A stretch of 64,000 nucleotides of DNA, from contig JALGVJ010000007.1 of NCBI GenBank assembly GCA_029838195.1, positions 1 to 64,000 of the forward strand, given 5' to 3'. Of this stretch, positions 46,401-56,008 are shown piece by piece (positions within the stretch are counted from its first letter, which is position 1; each line of letters opens with the position of its first letter). The notes below the pieces were generated by a model, which saw only the letters and a list, made by a program, of their open reading frames with translations, made no database searches and was not told the DNA's origin. The position numbers and the translations under genes were made by a program. The DNA comes from Promethearchaeota archaeon. GTDB lineage: Archaea; Asgardarchaeota; Lokiarchaeia; Sigyniarchaeales; SOKP01.

Positions 46401-47240
46401 ATGTCAGCGGCACTTGAGATAAGAAAAATTGCAATAATTTATTTTTCTCCCACAGGCAATACTGGAATAATCGCAGAGGAAATTTACCGGCAATTGATGT
46501 CCGCTAATGTTAGGGTGGATTTAATTGATATAACTATTCCTAAAAATCGAGAAAATCTTTCCAATTTATTTAATCATGATTTTATTATTTTTGGGTTTCC
46601 CATCTATTATAGACGAGCCCCTCAATTAATTAGAACATGGATAAGGACTTTGAAAAAAAAAGAAAGAAAATGTGCTGTTTACTTTACCTATGGTGGCGTG
46701 ACAACTGGTGTTGCACTTCAAGACATGGCGTGCCTCTTAATGGACCGTGGATTTGGTTTATTAGCCGCGGCTGAATTTTTAGGTCAACATACTTTCAACC
46801 TCGCGGGATGGAATTTAATGAAAGATCGACCGAATGAAGAAGATAAAAACTTGGCAAGAACATTTGCTCGTGAAATTTTGAATAAACTTGTCGACAAGAA
46901 TACTAAACCGATATGTTTTGAACCCCTTTCGGAGCAGGAGAATAAAAAATTTGATAAGAAATCTCGATCCACAAGAAGAATAATACCAATACCCTATATC
47001 ATTCCAAAAGAATGCGTGAATTGTGGAAATTGTGAAACACATTGCCCAACGGGAGCAATTAATATCGAAAAATTCGAGATTAACAGGAAAAGTTGTATTA
47101 GATGCCTTAAATGCATGACCCTTTGCCCAGAAAATGCTATTAAAATAAAGAACATGAGTAAATTATTGGAATTCCTTAAAACACGACATGACTTATCAGA
47201 AATAACTTTAGGTAAAAAAAAAAGCAAGCTCTATTTGTAA
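46401..47240 (+). CDS. flavodoxin-ferredoxin fusion (EFR1-type)
   Basis: 279 residues. The flavodoxin part (about 1-160) starts with a strand and the FMN phosphate loop FSPTGNTGIIAEEI, and includes FIIFGFPIYYRRAP. Two 4Fe-4S motifs follow, CVNCGNCETHC (about 205-215) and CIRCLKCMTLC (about 233-243). Such proteins shuttle electrons between FMN and iron-sulfur clusters in anaerobes. The spacer to the preceding gene is 108 bases, so it is probably transcribed alone. The partner enzyme is unknown. Confidence 0.85.
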   Translation: MSAALEIRKIAIIYFSPTGNTGIIAEEIYRQLMSANVRVDLIDITIPKNRENLSNLFNHDFIIFGFPIYYRRAPQLIRTWIRTLKKKERKCAVYFTYGGVTTGVALQDMACLLMDRGFGLLAAAEFLGQHTFNLAGWNLMKDRPNEEDKNLARTFAREILNKLVDKNTKPICFEPLSEQENKKFDKKSRSTRRIIPIPYIIPKECVNCGNCETHCPTGAINIEKFEINRKSCIRCLKCMTLCPENAIKIKNMSKLLEFLKTRHDLSEITLGKKKSKLYL

Positions 47241-47712
47241 AAATTCCAATCATGGTTATAAATTATAAGCAGTATTTCTATTCCCGTATTTAATTAATAG
47301 AAAAATTTTCCTTTTTCCTAATATAAGGTGAGCTAACTGATTTATAGATACTAAAGTTATTATTAATATCAATTTATTTTTTTTAAAAAAATGGTTCCAC
47401 TGAGTAAACGCTAAAATGAGTTATTTTCATGAATTTATAACTCATGAAGATAATTTTTAACAAGATCTCATGATAAATTAAATTAAAGAATTTAACGTAG
47501 GGATTTCAGATAGAAAATTAAGTGAGAAACCGACCCATGATATGAACTGCTGGTAATTTTGTTTCTTTATTCCTAAAAATTAGTAAGTTTAAGTGCCTTA
47601 AATCATGATATGATTTATAGGAATTAACTTGAAATTAATAAAACAACATCTAAATCAGAAGGATCGCTTATATAACCATCTTGAATTGAACATATTCATG
47701 AGTAGATGAAAA
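47241..47712. other. AT-rich spacer with promoter of the M32 peptidase gene
   Basis: No gene was read. CTTATATAA at 47667-47675 is a well-placed TATA element, implying transcription starts about 15 bases before the ATG at 47713. Confidence 0.5.
47667..47675 (+). promoter_or_regulatory. TATA element of the M32 carboxypeptidase gene
   Basis: CTTATATAA centred about 42 bases before the start codon, the best TATA match in this spacer. Confidence 0.5.
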
Positions 47713-49206
47713 ATGAGTAAAATCCCTGAGTTAAGAGAACATTTCAGTAAAATAATGACTTTAAAATATATCTATAACGTGCTTGATTACGACCAGCAGG
47801 TATTCATGCCGAAAGGCTCCGTTAAAGGAAGAGCCGAACAAATTGCCCTCATTCAAGAACTCATCCATGAGATGATAATCGCACCCAAAACTACATCTCT
47901 TATTGAACGAGCTGAAAAAATTCCCAATTTAGAGCTCATCGATGCTGCAGTTCTAAGAGAAGCAAAAAGGGAGCATGAACAAGCTATTCGATTACCCGGT
48001 AAATTGGTAAAAGAAATTGCAAAAACCTCTTCTTTAGGCCATCAAGCATGGGAAACCGCCCGAGAAAAAAATGATTTTAAGATTTTTAAACCCTTATTAG
48101 AAAGAATGATTGAATTACAAATAGAAAAAGCAGAAAAACTTGAAACCCATCCCTCCTTATATTCCACCTTGATTGACCTCTACGAACCCGGGGCCACCCA
48201 TGAATGGCTAGAAAATATTTTTAAAAAGCTTAAAAAGCACTTGATTAGAATTTTAACTGCATTAGAAAATGCACCTGATAAACCCGATGATTCCATTCTA
48301 AAAAAACACTACGATAAGGAAAAGCAATGGAAATTTAGTTTAGAAATCTTGAAAAAATTGAATTTCAATTTTAACCACGGACGTCAAGATCTATCCGCTC
48401 ATCCCTTCACATCTTCTTTATCTTCCGTTGATGTCCGAATAACTACGCGGATTTGGGAAAACTTTCTCCCCGCTTGCCTCTTCGGAGCCATTCATGAATG
48501 CGGTCATGCCCTTTATGAAATGAACTTAATGGAAGAAATTCACTCCACGAATTTGGCCATGGGCACCTCAATGGGCATGCATGAAGCCATGTCTCGATTA
48601 CATGAAAATATTCTCGGAAGAAGTAAAGAATTTTGGACTTATTGGTACCCCAAATTACAATCTTATTTCCCAGAACATCTCAAAAATTTTCCAGAATCTG
48701 AATTTTATCGTGCAATTAACGTGGTAAAACCTTCCTTGATTAGAGTAGAAGCAGACGAGGTTACCTATGGCCTTCATATCATTTTACGATTTGAATTGGA
48801 GAAAATGTTAATTGAAAATAATCTCTCGGTGGATGAAATACCCGAAACATGGAATGATAAATCGGAAGAATTATTAGGAATAAAACCGCCAAATGATTCT
48901 CTGGGCGTTCTCCAAGACGTGCATTGGTCTGCGGGCTTCTTCGGATACTTCCCAACGTATAGTTTAGGAAATCTCTATGCCTCTCAAATTCATGCCACCC
49001 TCCTCAAAAACCATCCTGATTTACCCGAAAAGATTAAAAATGGAGATTATTCTATATTGTTTACCTTTCTTAAAGAAAATGTATTTCAATACGGCAAGAT
49101 CTTTCACCCTAGAGAATTATTAATAAGAATAACCGGAGAAGATTTAAACCCAAGCCATTTCGTTCACTATTTAGAAAAAAAATTTTACCCTATTCATAGC
49201 ATTTGA
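47713..49206 (+). CDS. M32 (Taq-type) metallocarboxypeptidase
   Basis: 497 residues, the usual length for this family. The zinc motif HECGH is at 261-265. A downstream helix, HEAMSRLHENILGRSKEFW, supplies the third ligand glutamate and the family's HES(Q/A)SRxxEN-like signature. VDVRITTR precedes the zinc site as expected. These enzymes remove C-terminal residues from peptides in the cytosol. A TATA box lies just upstream, and a GPH carrier gene follows 132 bases later with its own promoter. Confidence 0.92.
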   Translation: MSKIPELREHFSKIMTLKYIYNVLDYDQQVFMPKGSVKGRAEQIALIQELIHEMIIAPKTTSLIERAEKIPNLELIDAAVLREAKREHEQAIRLPGKLVKEIAKTSSLGHQAWETAREKNDFKIFKPLLERMIELQIEKAEKLETHPSLYSTLIDLYEPGATHEWLENIFKKLKKHLIRILTALENAPDKPDDSILKKHYDKEKQWKFSLEILKKLNFNFNHGRQDLSAHPFTSSLSSVDVRITTRIWENFLPACLFGAIHECGHALYEMNLMEEIHSTNLAMGTSMGMHEAMSRLHENILGRSKEFWTYWYPKLQSYFPEHLKNFPESEFYRAINVVKPSLIRVEADEVTYGLHIILRFELEKMLIENNLSVDEIPETWNDKSEELLGIKPPNDSLGVLQDVHWSAGFFGYFPTYSLGNLYASQIHATLLKNHPDLPEKIKNGDYSILFTFLKENVFQYGKIFHPRELLIRITGEDLNPSHFVHYLEKKFYPIHSI

Positions 49207-49308
49207 TGCTATCATCCTTTCCTTGCGAATTTATCTATTTAGCAAAATCTTTACTTTTTATATTCGCAAATCACAAGAGCTTTTTAAAATCCCTCCTTGA
49301 AATAAATA

Positions 49309-49318
49309 TTTATATATT
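49309..49318 (+). promoter_or_regulatory. TATA element for a probably leaderless MFS transcript
   Basis: TTTATATATT is centred about 26 bases before the ATG at 49339, the usual distance between an archaeal TATA box and the transcription start, so transcript and coding region may begin together. Confidence 0.55.
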
Positions 49319-49338
49319 GTAAGAAATAATGGAAAATT

Positions 49339-50778
49339 ATGGAAGAAAAAATAAATCTCCCCGAAGAAATCGTACCTCGAAAATCAAAATTAGCATTCGC
49401 TTTCGGAGGACTCGCAAATGACATTTTAAACGGATTTGTATTCTCAAATATCACGTTTTATTATAATACTAAGCTTGGACTTGATGCTACTCTCCTTGGA
49501 ATTGCGTGGTTGATTTTTGCTATATGGAACACGCTAAATGACCCACTTATCTCTTATATAATTGATAATACCCGGACAAAATTAGGCCGGCGAATTCCAT
49601 ACATCCGTTATGGAAGTTTTCTCTATGGTGCGGCCTTTATTTTTTGTTGGTTTCCCATTGCGCCCATTGGAAATGATATCGGTCTTTTCTTTAATTTTTT
49701 AGCCGCACTTTTCATCTTAGATACAATGTTCACATTCGTGGGATGTTGCTTTTTTTCGCTACCAAATGAAATAGCAATTACTGCCAAGCAAAGGGGTAGT
49801 ATCGTGGTATATCGAACAATTATTGGATTCATTAATACAATCTTAGGAGTCGTTTTACCCATCATGCTTTTAACAGGACAAGAAGGCATTCCTGATATCT
49901 TTTATATTAGCACTATCATTATTGGAGTTGGATCAGCATTATTACTATATTTCACTTCATTTTTTTATAAAGAGAACATTTTTGCTCAATTACAGCCACA
50001 TGAACCCTTTATTGAAGGGTTGAGATTAACTCTTAAAAACAAACCTTTTTGGATTTATGCCATTCCCGCCTTCTTGATTACTCTTGTATATCCTGTTTTC
50101 TCTACAGGCTTGTTATATTACGTGGATTACGTTGTTATCGGGCAGGACATCATGATTTTCCTCATTATATTTCTCTTGTCTATTATAGGAGGTTCACTAT
50201 TTTTTCCCCGAAAAATCGAGGCATGGGGGGGTAAAAGATTAATGATGTACAGTTTATTGATGATATCCGTGGGTTTTGGGATTCTTTTTTTCATTGGACG
50301 TAATGCGATGCTGGCTATTATTCCTTTTGTCGTAATTGGGTTTTTCTTTGCCGGAGCGTCTATAGCTAATGGCATTCTTATAGGAGATGTAATCGACAAC
50401 GATGAACTTATTACTGGTAAGCGGAGAGAAGCTATATACGGGGGTGTTAACGCAATTATTACAAAGCCGGCTATCTCTCTCGCCAATTGGATGTTTTTAT
50501 CAACGCTAACCCTTTTTAATTTTCAAGAACCAATGATCGTAAATGGAATAGCCGTGAAACAACCGCAAACAGATCTGGGTATTACAGGAATCTTAGTTGC
50601 TTTTTGCCTTTTACCGGCTTTTTTTATTAGTCTAGGTGCCTTGGCTGTTCATTGGTTTCCGTTGGAAGGATCTGAATGGCTAAAGAAAAAAGCTTATCTC
50701 ATGAAATTACACGAACAAAAAGAACGGGAATATTTAGAGCAAATAACAAAACAGAAGCCTTTCATGAACAAAGGGTGA
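49339..50778 (+). CDS. GPH-family MFS symporter (second copy)
   Basis: 479 residues, about 12 transmembrane helices. It carries the MelB-type motif WNTLNDPLISYIIDNTRTK followed by KLGRRIPYI, and a matching late-loop motif, IGDVIDNDELITGKRREAIY, both characteristic of glycoside-pentoside-hexuronide symporters. It is a paralogue of 34472-35896. The substrate is probably a sugar, glycoside or related solute; a peptide is unlikely despite the peptidase neighbour. Confidence 0.87.
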   Translation: MEEKINLPEEIVPRKSKLAFAFGGLANDILNGFVFSNITFYYNTKLGLDATLLGIAWLIFAIWNTLNDPLISYIIDNTRTKLGRRIPYIRYGSFLYGAAFIFCWFPIAPIGNDIGLFFNFLAALFILDTMFTFVGCCFFSLPNEIAITAKQRGSIVVYRTIIGFINTILGVVLPIMLLTGQEGIPDIFYISTIIIGVGSALLLYFTSFFYKENIFAQLQPHEPFIEGLRLTLKNKPFWIYAIPAFLITLVYPVFSTGLLYYVDYVVIGQDIMIFLIIFLLSIIGGSLFFPRKIEAWGGKRLMMYSLLMISVGFGILFFIGRNAMLAIIPFVVIGFFFAGASIANGILIGDVIDNDELITGKRREAIYGGVNAIITKPAISLANWMFLSTLTLFNFQEPMIVNGIAVKQPQTDLGITGILVAFCLLPAFFISLGALAVHWFPLEGSEWLKKKAYLMKLHEQKEREYLEQITKQKPFMNKG

Positions 50779-50830
50779 TGAAAAGATTCATAATTCTTCA
50801 TTTATTAATGAAATTATCCTAAAAAAGAAA

Positions 50831-50846
50831 GTTTTATTTTTTTTTT
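50831..50846 (+). terminator. poly-T terminator after the second MFS gene
   Basis: GTTTTATTTTTTTTTT about 50 bases after the stop codon. Confidence 0.5.
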
Positions 50847-51032
50847 AAAAAGCATTCTAATTAATTTCAGTTAATCAAGTCATTTGGCCTATTAAAATAA
50901 ATCATGTTTAAATACTTTTAATAAAATTATTGTCATATTAACTTTGAATCATAAAATTGGAAAATTTTTTTTTTCAATTATTTAAAAAGAATATTATTTT
51001 TCATGAAAAAAAAAATGAATGAACTAGGACTC

Positions 51033-51899
51033 TCATTCTAATTTACTCCCACATTCTTTACAAAATTTATCTTCTTTCATGATTTCGGCGCCGCAATAAG
51101 GACACGTGATCTTTTCTGCTATGGGTGATTGTTTTAATAAAAGTTGATTAGTGGGCTCGAATGAAGGTTGAAAATCAAGTTTTTCTGGTGATTGAATAGG
51201 AAATGTTTTTTGAGCTCTTAATCCAGCATATCTTATTGCTTTCCTTTTTCTTGCTCTATTACTGAGTACGTGCTCAATAATTTCATTAGGTATGATTAAA
51301 ATTATCATGGTAGTTAAAAAAATTATTCCACTCAGGTAATTTTGGTGAATAAAACTTATTATTGCTGATATTATAAATATAATTAAAATTATTGTTGCAA
51401 TTAAGTTAGATATGATTCTAATTATTTTTTCATTCCGTGTATAATCTTTAAATTTAACTTTAAATTCTTTGGGGGAAATAGATAAAGTTTCAGTCTCTCT
51501 TTGAAATTCTTTGCTTGAAATTGACGCTTCAGGAATTTCAGCATGTTCTTGTAATTGTAATTGAGGAGAAGGTGGTTGTTGCATTGTTGATTGATGTCGC
51601 TGCATAGATGGTATCTGAAGAGCTGTTTTTTTCTTTCTATCGTTTTGAAGCAACCATTTCTCATATTCCTTCGTCAATTTCCCATCTTTTAAGGGTTGTA
51701 AACTTGTTTCTCGTGTAAAATTTTCTTGATTTTTTGGTGAATCAAGGGTGTAAAGGTATTTCAGATTTTTTTGATGAGTAATAATCGTGTAACTAGTTAT
51801 TAAAATAATAATTATAGGGAGAGCAATATACCAATACGCTATTAATAAAATGAATAGAATTATTAATCCAATGCAACAAAGATAGCAACTACATGGCAT
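51033..51899 (-). CDS. membrane protein with C-terminal zinc ribbon
   Basis: 288 residues; AAGGA precedes the ATG. A Cys-rich N-terminus (MPCSCYLCC) leads straight into a hydrophobic hairpin (about 8-43). A Gln/Pro-rich polar region follows (about 60-150), a second hydrophobic hairpin (about 165-205), and a C-terminal zinc ribbon with CPYCG and CKECG (about 268-283). The same ribbon type ends the HEAT protein at 61598. Such ribbons usually mediate protein contacts. Function unknown. Confidence 0.7.
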   Translation of the reverse strand: MPCSCYLCCIGLIILFILLIAYWYIALPIIIILITSYTIITHQKNLKYLYTLDSPKNQENFTRETSLQPLKDGKLTKEYEKWLLQNDRKKKTALQIPSMQRHQSTMQQPPSPQLQLQEHAEIPEASISSKEFQRETETLSISPKEFKVKFKDYTRNEKIIRIISNLIATIILIIFIISAIISFIHQNYLSGIIFLTTMIILIIPNEIIEHVLSNRARKRKAIRYAGLRAQKTFPIQSPEKLDFQPSFEPTNQLLLKQSPIAEKITCPYCGAEIMKEDKFCKECGSKLE

Positions 51900-52502
51900 T
51901 AATGGTCCTTTTTTTACTACTTTTTTCTCTTCCGAGATTTAGACCCCCTTCAATCCCATCTTACTTAATTTTAAATTTAATTTTAAGTAAATTTACTTTG
52001 AAATTTCAATAATAATTTTAATTAATACATTAGAAAATGTATAAATTACATATTTAAAAGTTATGGAAGAATTCACTAATTTCCATTAATAGGAATGAGA
52101 TATAAATAATAATTATTTTAGTAATTTAAAAATTAAATTGGATTTATTAAAATGAAAATTTTTATATTTTCATGTTTTTAATCATATTGATAAAAGTAAA
52201 ACCTTATTATTTTAAGACTTTTTCTTCCAATGGAATTAATTTCTTAAAAATGTATTTAAATCATTATTATACGGGATAAAAAAGTTTTTATAAATTCATG
52301 ATTTAAAAGTAAGGAACAAACAAGAAAACATTGTTTAATTAAAAATAATCCATTTTTACTTTAAGGAAGATCAATAGAAAAATTAAATATAAATATTCAC
52401 GAGATCATTTTCTTAAATAAGAACAGTATTATTATGATTAAAAAATAAAACCTATAATGCTTGATAAGCAAGCATTGAAAATAGTAAATAAGGAAAATAA
52501 TC
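51900..52502. other. 600-base AT-rich spacer upstream of the small GTPase gene
   Basis: No gene was read. TTTTTATAAAT near 52286-52296 and AAATATAAAT near 52385-52394 are possible TATA elements. AAGGA just upstream of 52503 is the ribosome-binding site of the GTPase gene. Confidence 0.45.
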
Positions 52503-53486
52503 TTGATTGTCAGCGAAATAAACATTAAACTCGTGATTTTCGGGTTAGGAGGAGTTGGAAAAACGTCAATCGTGAATAGCTTCTTAGGACAGCAGATATC
52601 TACCAAATATTTTCCCACAATAGGGTCGAGCATTTCAAAAAAAGAATATAGATTGCCTAAGCATCTCATTCGCGTGAATATTTGGGATATTGGTGGCCAG
52701 AGAGCATTCAATCCCCTAAATCCCGTATTTTTTACCAATAATGATGCGGCATTTTTAGTTTTTGACCTATCCAATTCTGAAGAATCCATTAAGGAATTAA
52801 GGGACGTGTATTTACCGAGTTTAGTTGAAAAATCTGAAAACTGCATTATATTAGTGTTAGGAAATAAATTAGATTTAATTACGAATGATGAGGAGTTAAG
52901 GAAGGTCACGCGAGAGAATGAGATTCACAGTCTGCCGCTTGCTTATGTTTCTGCTTTAGAGAATAAAAATATCAAGGAAGTATTCGAGCTCATTGTGTAT
53001 AATGTCTTATTAGATATTGAGAGCATGCGCCCTTCTAAAAAGATCGCGGGAGTTGCCGAAGCGTTTTTAACTCATATCGGAAAGAAAAAAGAAGATTTAG
53101 AACGCGTGTTAATCAATAAAGGAGAGGTAGATACCTTAAATTTGGAAGACATAACTGTATCAAAAGAAGAGGAGGTTGCTGTAGGCACGGGTGAAGATTT
53201 GATTCCCTTTGAAATAGAACGGGTTCCACCTGCTCGGCCACTTCGGGAAGATATTGCTGATAGGCTTGATGAGTATCTAGAGAAGTTACTTGAATACAAT
53301 ACCAAAATGCTGAATTGGATAAAAGACAAGGTTTTAAATTTAAAAAAAACACCGATTGATCAGTTAGATCAATTAATTGACATGACGGCAAATGAAGTAG
53401 AATCGTTTAAAGATGATTTTGAACATCACGTAAAAAAAATATTTAAACCGGAAGAAGTAGAGGAAATGGAAGCCAAAAGTGAATGA
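52503..53486 (+). CDS. Ras/Arf-like small GTPase with C-terminal helical extension
   Basis: 327 residues from a TTG with AAGGA a few bases upstream. All GTPase motifs are present: GLGGVGKTS (about 14-22), a switch-I threonine in FPTIGSS, WDIGGQ (61-66), NKLD (121-124) and YVSAL near 148. This mixes Ras/Rab- and Arf-type features, as in Asgard GTPases. The last ~150 residues are acidic and then coiled-coil, ending near EVEEMEAKSE. There is no C-terminal Cys for prenylation, so the tail may recruit partners. Downstream on the same strand are a 55-residue helical protein and a coiled-coil protein, which may be those partners. Confidence 0.88.
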   Translation: MIVSEINIKLVIFGLGGVGKTSIVNSFLGQQISTKYFPTIGSSISKKEYRLPKHLIRVNIWDIGGQRAFNPLNPVFFTNNDAAFLVFDLSNSEESIKELRDVYLPSLVEKSENCIILVLGNKLDLITNDEELRKVTRENEIHSLPLAYVSALENKNIKEVFELIVYNVLLDIESMRPSKKIAGVAEAFLTHIGKKKEDLERVLINKGEVDTLNLEDITVSKEEEVAVGTGEDLIPFEIERVPPARPLREDIADRLDEYLEKLLEYNTKMLNWIKDKVLNLKKTPIDQLDQLIDMTANEVESFKDDFEHHVKKIFKPEEVEEMEAKSE

Positions 53487-53557
53487 ATAATAATTATTTA
53501 AGAGCGTGATAAAAAATAGTAAGCAAACAAGAAACACGCAAGAAGAGCCAAGAAATA

Positions 53558-53725
53558 GTGGAACATTTCGTGAAAAATCTGGATGCCGTTAAAGAATCCA
53601 TCATGAAATTAAGCACTCAACCGGTCGATAATATCATCAATGCGATTGAAGAAACTTCAAAAAAATTATCTTTAATGGAAAAAGAATTTTCGAAAGATTA
53701 TTTTTCCTTAACTCAAGAAAAATAA
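53558..53725 (+). CDS. 55-residue helical protein between GTPase and coiled-coil genes
   Basis: GTG at 53558 to TAA at 53723-53725. The product contains FVKNLDAVKESIMKLS and IINAIEETSKKLSLMEKEF, an amphipathic helix pattern much like its coiled-coil neighbours. The frame stays open upstream through KQETRKKSQEI without a standard start, so the true start may be an unusual codon. It probably belongs to the same operon as the GTPase. Confidence 0.5.
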   Translation: MEHFVKNLDAVKESIMKLSTQPVDNIINAIEETSKKLSLMEKEFSKDYFSLTQEK

Positions 53726-53783
53726 GGACCTAATGAAGATAAATCCAATAGCTAGCTTCATATAAAGATTTGAGGGAATAAAA

Positions 53784-54431
53784 ATGTTTAAAAAAAAATT
53801 GACTGAAGTATCCGTTAAAGATTTCGAAAAAGTAATTGAGAAAGTAGAAGATCTAGATAAAAAATTTCTCGAAAGAAAAATTGTAATCGATGACCAACTT
53901 GAACGCATTCAAAATGAACTGGCCGAAATAAAAGAATTATTCGCCTTGAATAAAAAATTAGTAGAGAAAGATAAAGGATATGAGGACAGGATTGCTAATT
54001 TAAGGGCAGAAATAGATGAAATTAAAACTCAGCTCGTTCAAAATCACCAAGATATAGAAGATCATATCAAGACGCAAGAAGAAATAATCGTGAGCTTGGT
54101 AAATAAGTTTAATGACCAATCCTTATCTAAATTCAACCAAATAACTGCTGAATTGGAAGAATTAAAAGACCAGCAAGATGTATTGAGAATTTCTTACACG
54201 ATTAATGAAAAAAAATTAATGGAGAAGATAAAAGAAACGGTTTCTGAGGAAATACATAAAGCTGTACGGGAAAAAGAAAAAGAAATATTAATGAATCTCT
54301 GGATTCGAGAGTTAAGAGAGATTCTTTCTAATTTCGAAAAACTAAAACAAGCACAACCAAAAGAATTTCTCATTCAAATTAATCAAATTGCAGACACCAT
54401 CGAGTCTTTCAAGAAAAAACTCGAAGCATGA
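53784..54431 (+). CDS. long coiled-coil protein
   Basis: 215 residues, nearly all heptad-patterned helix (for example VIEKVEDLDKKFLERKI and IANLRAEIDEIKTQL), with no globular domain, signal or membrane helix. It lies 58 bases after the 55-residue helical gene and 300 bases after the small GTPase gene. A GTPase-coupled scaffold or effector is the natural guess. It converges on the iron-sulfur gene at 54484. Confidence 0.7.
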   Translation: MFKKKLTEVSVKDFEKVIEKVEDLDKKFLERKIVIDDQLERIQNELAEIKELFALNKKLVEKDKGYEDRIANLRAEIDEIKTQLVQNHQDIEDHIKTQEEIIVSLVNKFNDQSLSKFNQITAELEELKDQQDVLRISYTINEKKLMEKIKETVSEEIHKAVREKEKEILMNLWIRELREILSNFEKLKQAQPKEFLIQINQIADTIESFKKKLEA

Positions 54432-54483
54432 AATTTTCTTTTTCACGATCCAATAAAATTAGAAAGAAAAAAGAAGTTAACTT

Positions 54484-55626
54484 TTAGTTTTTTATTTTGG
54501 GGGGCGGAATATAGACCCTTCGAGGTTTTTCTAATAAACCAATTGCTCCTTCAGGACAAAAATGAGCACAGATTCCGCATCCTAAGCATAGGCTTTCATC
54601 CACGCTTGCTATATTTTTCTCATTTATTTCAATAGCATTTATGGGACATTTTTCAACGCATGTTCCACAAGCCTTACAGAGCTCAGGATTAACGGATGAT
54701 AAATAATTAGTCCAGCTTATTAGAGCCGTCATTCCCATTCGCCACCATTCGAATTCCCCGCAACAATCTCCGCAACAATTGCAAAGAGAAGTTTCAGTAC
54801 GATGTATATCCGAATGAGGATGAAAAGCTTTATGGATTAAACCGGCTTCTTCAGTTTTTTTCAAGATTTCTAAAGCTTCCTCCTTGGAGATCATGCGGGC
54901 GAAACCTTGTTCCGCACAGAATCTTGCAGATTTTCCAAAAGTAAAACAAGTTTCTCTTAGATCGGTAATTTTACAAGGTTCACTTAATAAATCTTTATGT
55001 TGTCTGCAGAAACAATGTCCAACTGCGATATCATCGAATTTTTGGATAATTTCTTCTACTTTTACTGTGGGCATTACTTGCCCTTCGGGGACTTCAATGC
55101 TTTCCTCTACTTTTATTTCTATTTCTTTTCCATCCACGGTTTTATTTAAGATTGGCACGGTTCTATCGAAAGGGGGCATTTTTTCGAACATTGGAACAAT
55201 TGTATCATAACCATTTTGAATGAATTCCGCCAACTCGTCAAATAACTTGGAAAATAATCGTGCTAATTTTTTCTCTTCTTCAGTGAATTTAATAGGCTTC
55301 ATTAAAAGATACTCAAAAAGGCCGACCATCACTAGCGGCATTAACCGATAGACCATGACGCCTTGCGAGTTGGGTTGATTAAAGATTAATCCTACTTTTG
55401 CCAAGGAATTCACGTGTTTCAAGATTTCTTCTTCTGACATTTTAGTGCTCTTTTTCAATTGGTCCATGGTCTGCGATACCTTTCTCCGAAACGCTATGAT
55501 AAAATCCAAATCATCTTCATTAATCGTCATTTGAAGTATTTCCAAGAGCGTATCGTTTATGGGAAAAGGGAATTGACCCGCATTAATTATTACTCTTGCG
55601 GCTTTTTTATATTTTTCTAATGACAT
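54484..55626 (-). CDS. Cys-rich iron-sulfur protein, paralogue next to the corrinoid operon
   Basis: 380 residues. N-terminal helices contain a winged-helix-like unit (MSEEEILKHVNSLAKVGLIF). The central Cys region has HCFCRQHKD, CKITDLRETC and LCNCCGDCCGE. The C-terminus has two 4Fe-4S motifs, CKACGTCVEKC and CLGCGICAHFC. The layout matches 33049-34152. It is divergent from the corrinoid/methyltransferase operon and shares its regulatory region, so it may keep the cobalt in the reduced Co(I) state, the job done in methanogens by RamA-type proteins that also end in a two-cluster ferredoxin domain. That role is inference; RamA homology is not claimed. Confidence 0.8.
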   Translation of the reverse strand: MSLEKYKKAARVIINAGQFPFPINDTLLEILQMTINEDDLDFIIAFRRKVSQTMDQLKKSTKMSEEEILKHVNSLAKVGLIFNQPNSQGVMVYRLMPLVMVGLFEYLLMKPIKFTEEEKKLARLFSKLFDELAEFIQNGYDTIVPMFEKMPPFDRTVPILNKTVDGKEIEIKVEESIEVPEGQVMPTVKVEEIIQKFDDIAVGHCFCRQHKDLLSEPCKITDLRETCFTFGKSARFCAEQGFARMISKEEALEILKKTEEAGLIHKAFHPHSDIHRTETSLCNCCGDCCGEFEWWRMGMTALISWTNYLSSVNPELCKACGTCVEKCPINAIEINEKNIASVDESLCLGCGICAHFCPEGAIGLLEKPRRVYIPPPKIKN

Positions 55627-55648
55627 GTTGAGTTTTGTTTAAAGTAAT

Positions 55649-55787
55649 TTTAGGATTAAGTGATCAAAATTGTTCATTTCGTTATAAAATTTAACTTTTA
55701 CTAAGTCATTATATACAAGAAACAATCAAGAAAAGTTTTTTTTAAACCTTTTGAAGTTAAATTCCTAAATTAGGATAAATTTCCTAA
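55649..55787. promoter_or_regulatory. TCCTAA/TTAGGA operator-like sites between divergent genes
   Basis: TCCTAA-A-TTAGGA is a perfect palindrome at 55763-55775. A further TCCTAA lies 19 bases on (55782-55787), and TTAGGA occurs near 55651-55656. All lie between the iron-sulfur gene and the corrinoid operon, next to the operon TATA box. Confidence 0.45.
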
Positions 55788-55804
55788 TTTTCGTGTCGTA
55801 AAAG

Positions 55805-55814
55805 AATATATAAG
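55805..55814 (+). promoter_or_regulatory. TATA element of the corrinoid operon
   Basis: AATATATAAG, about 40 bases before the ATG at 55850. GGTGA just before that ATG is a plausible ribosome-binding site. Confidence 0.55.
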
Positions 55815-55849
55815 ATGGGGATATAATATTCTTTAAACAAGGTGAAAAT

Positions 55850-56008
55850 ATGGAAGAATTTGAAAATAAACCGGATTATGCAAAGCCTGAGGAAATACAT
55901 GGGGCAATTGGAAAAATATTATGGGGTAAAAAAGGAAAGAAATTTACCATGGGCAAATTAATAATGGGGTTCTTGAAAAAACGAATTTTCGGAGGGAAGA
56001 GGAAATAA
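55850..56008 (+). CDS. 52-residue basic protein leading the corrinoid operon
   Basis: ATG at 55850. The stop TAA at 56006-56008 overlaps the ATG of the corrinoid-protein gene by one base (TAATG). The product starts MEEFENKPDYAKPEEIHGAI and ends in a Lys/Gly/aromatic-rich half (ILWGKKGKKF). A well-placed TATA box precedes it and a ribosome-binding site for the next gene (GGAGGGAAGAGG) lies within it. Overlap and context strongly favour translation. No family was recognised. It might assist assembly of the corrinoid protein. Confidence 0.7.
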   Translation: MEEFENKPDYAKPEEIHGAIGKILWGKKGKKFTMGKLIMGFLKKRIFGGKRK

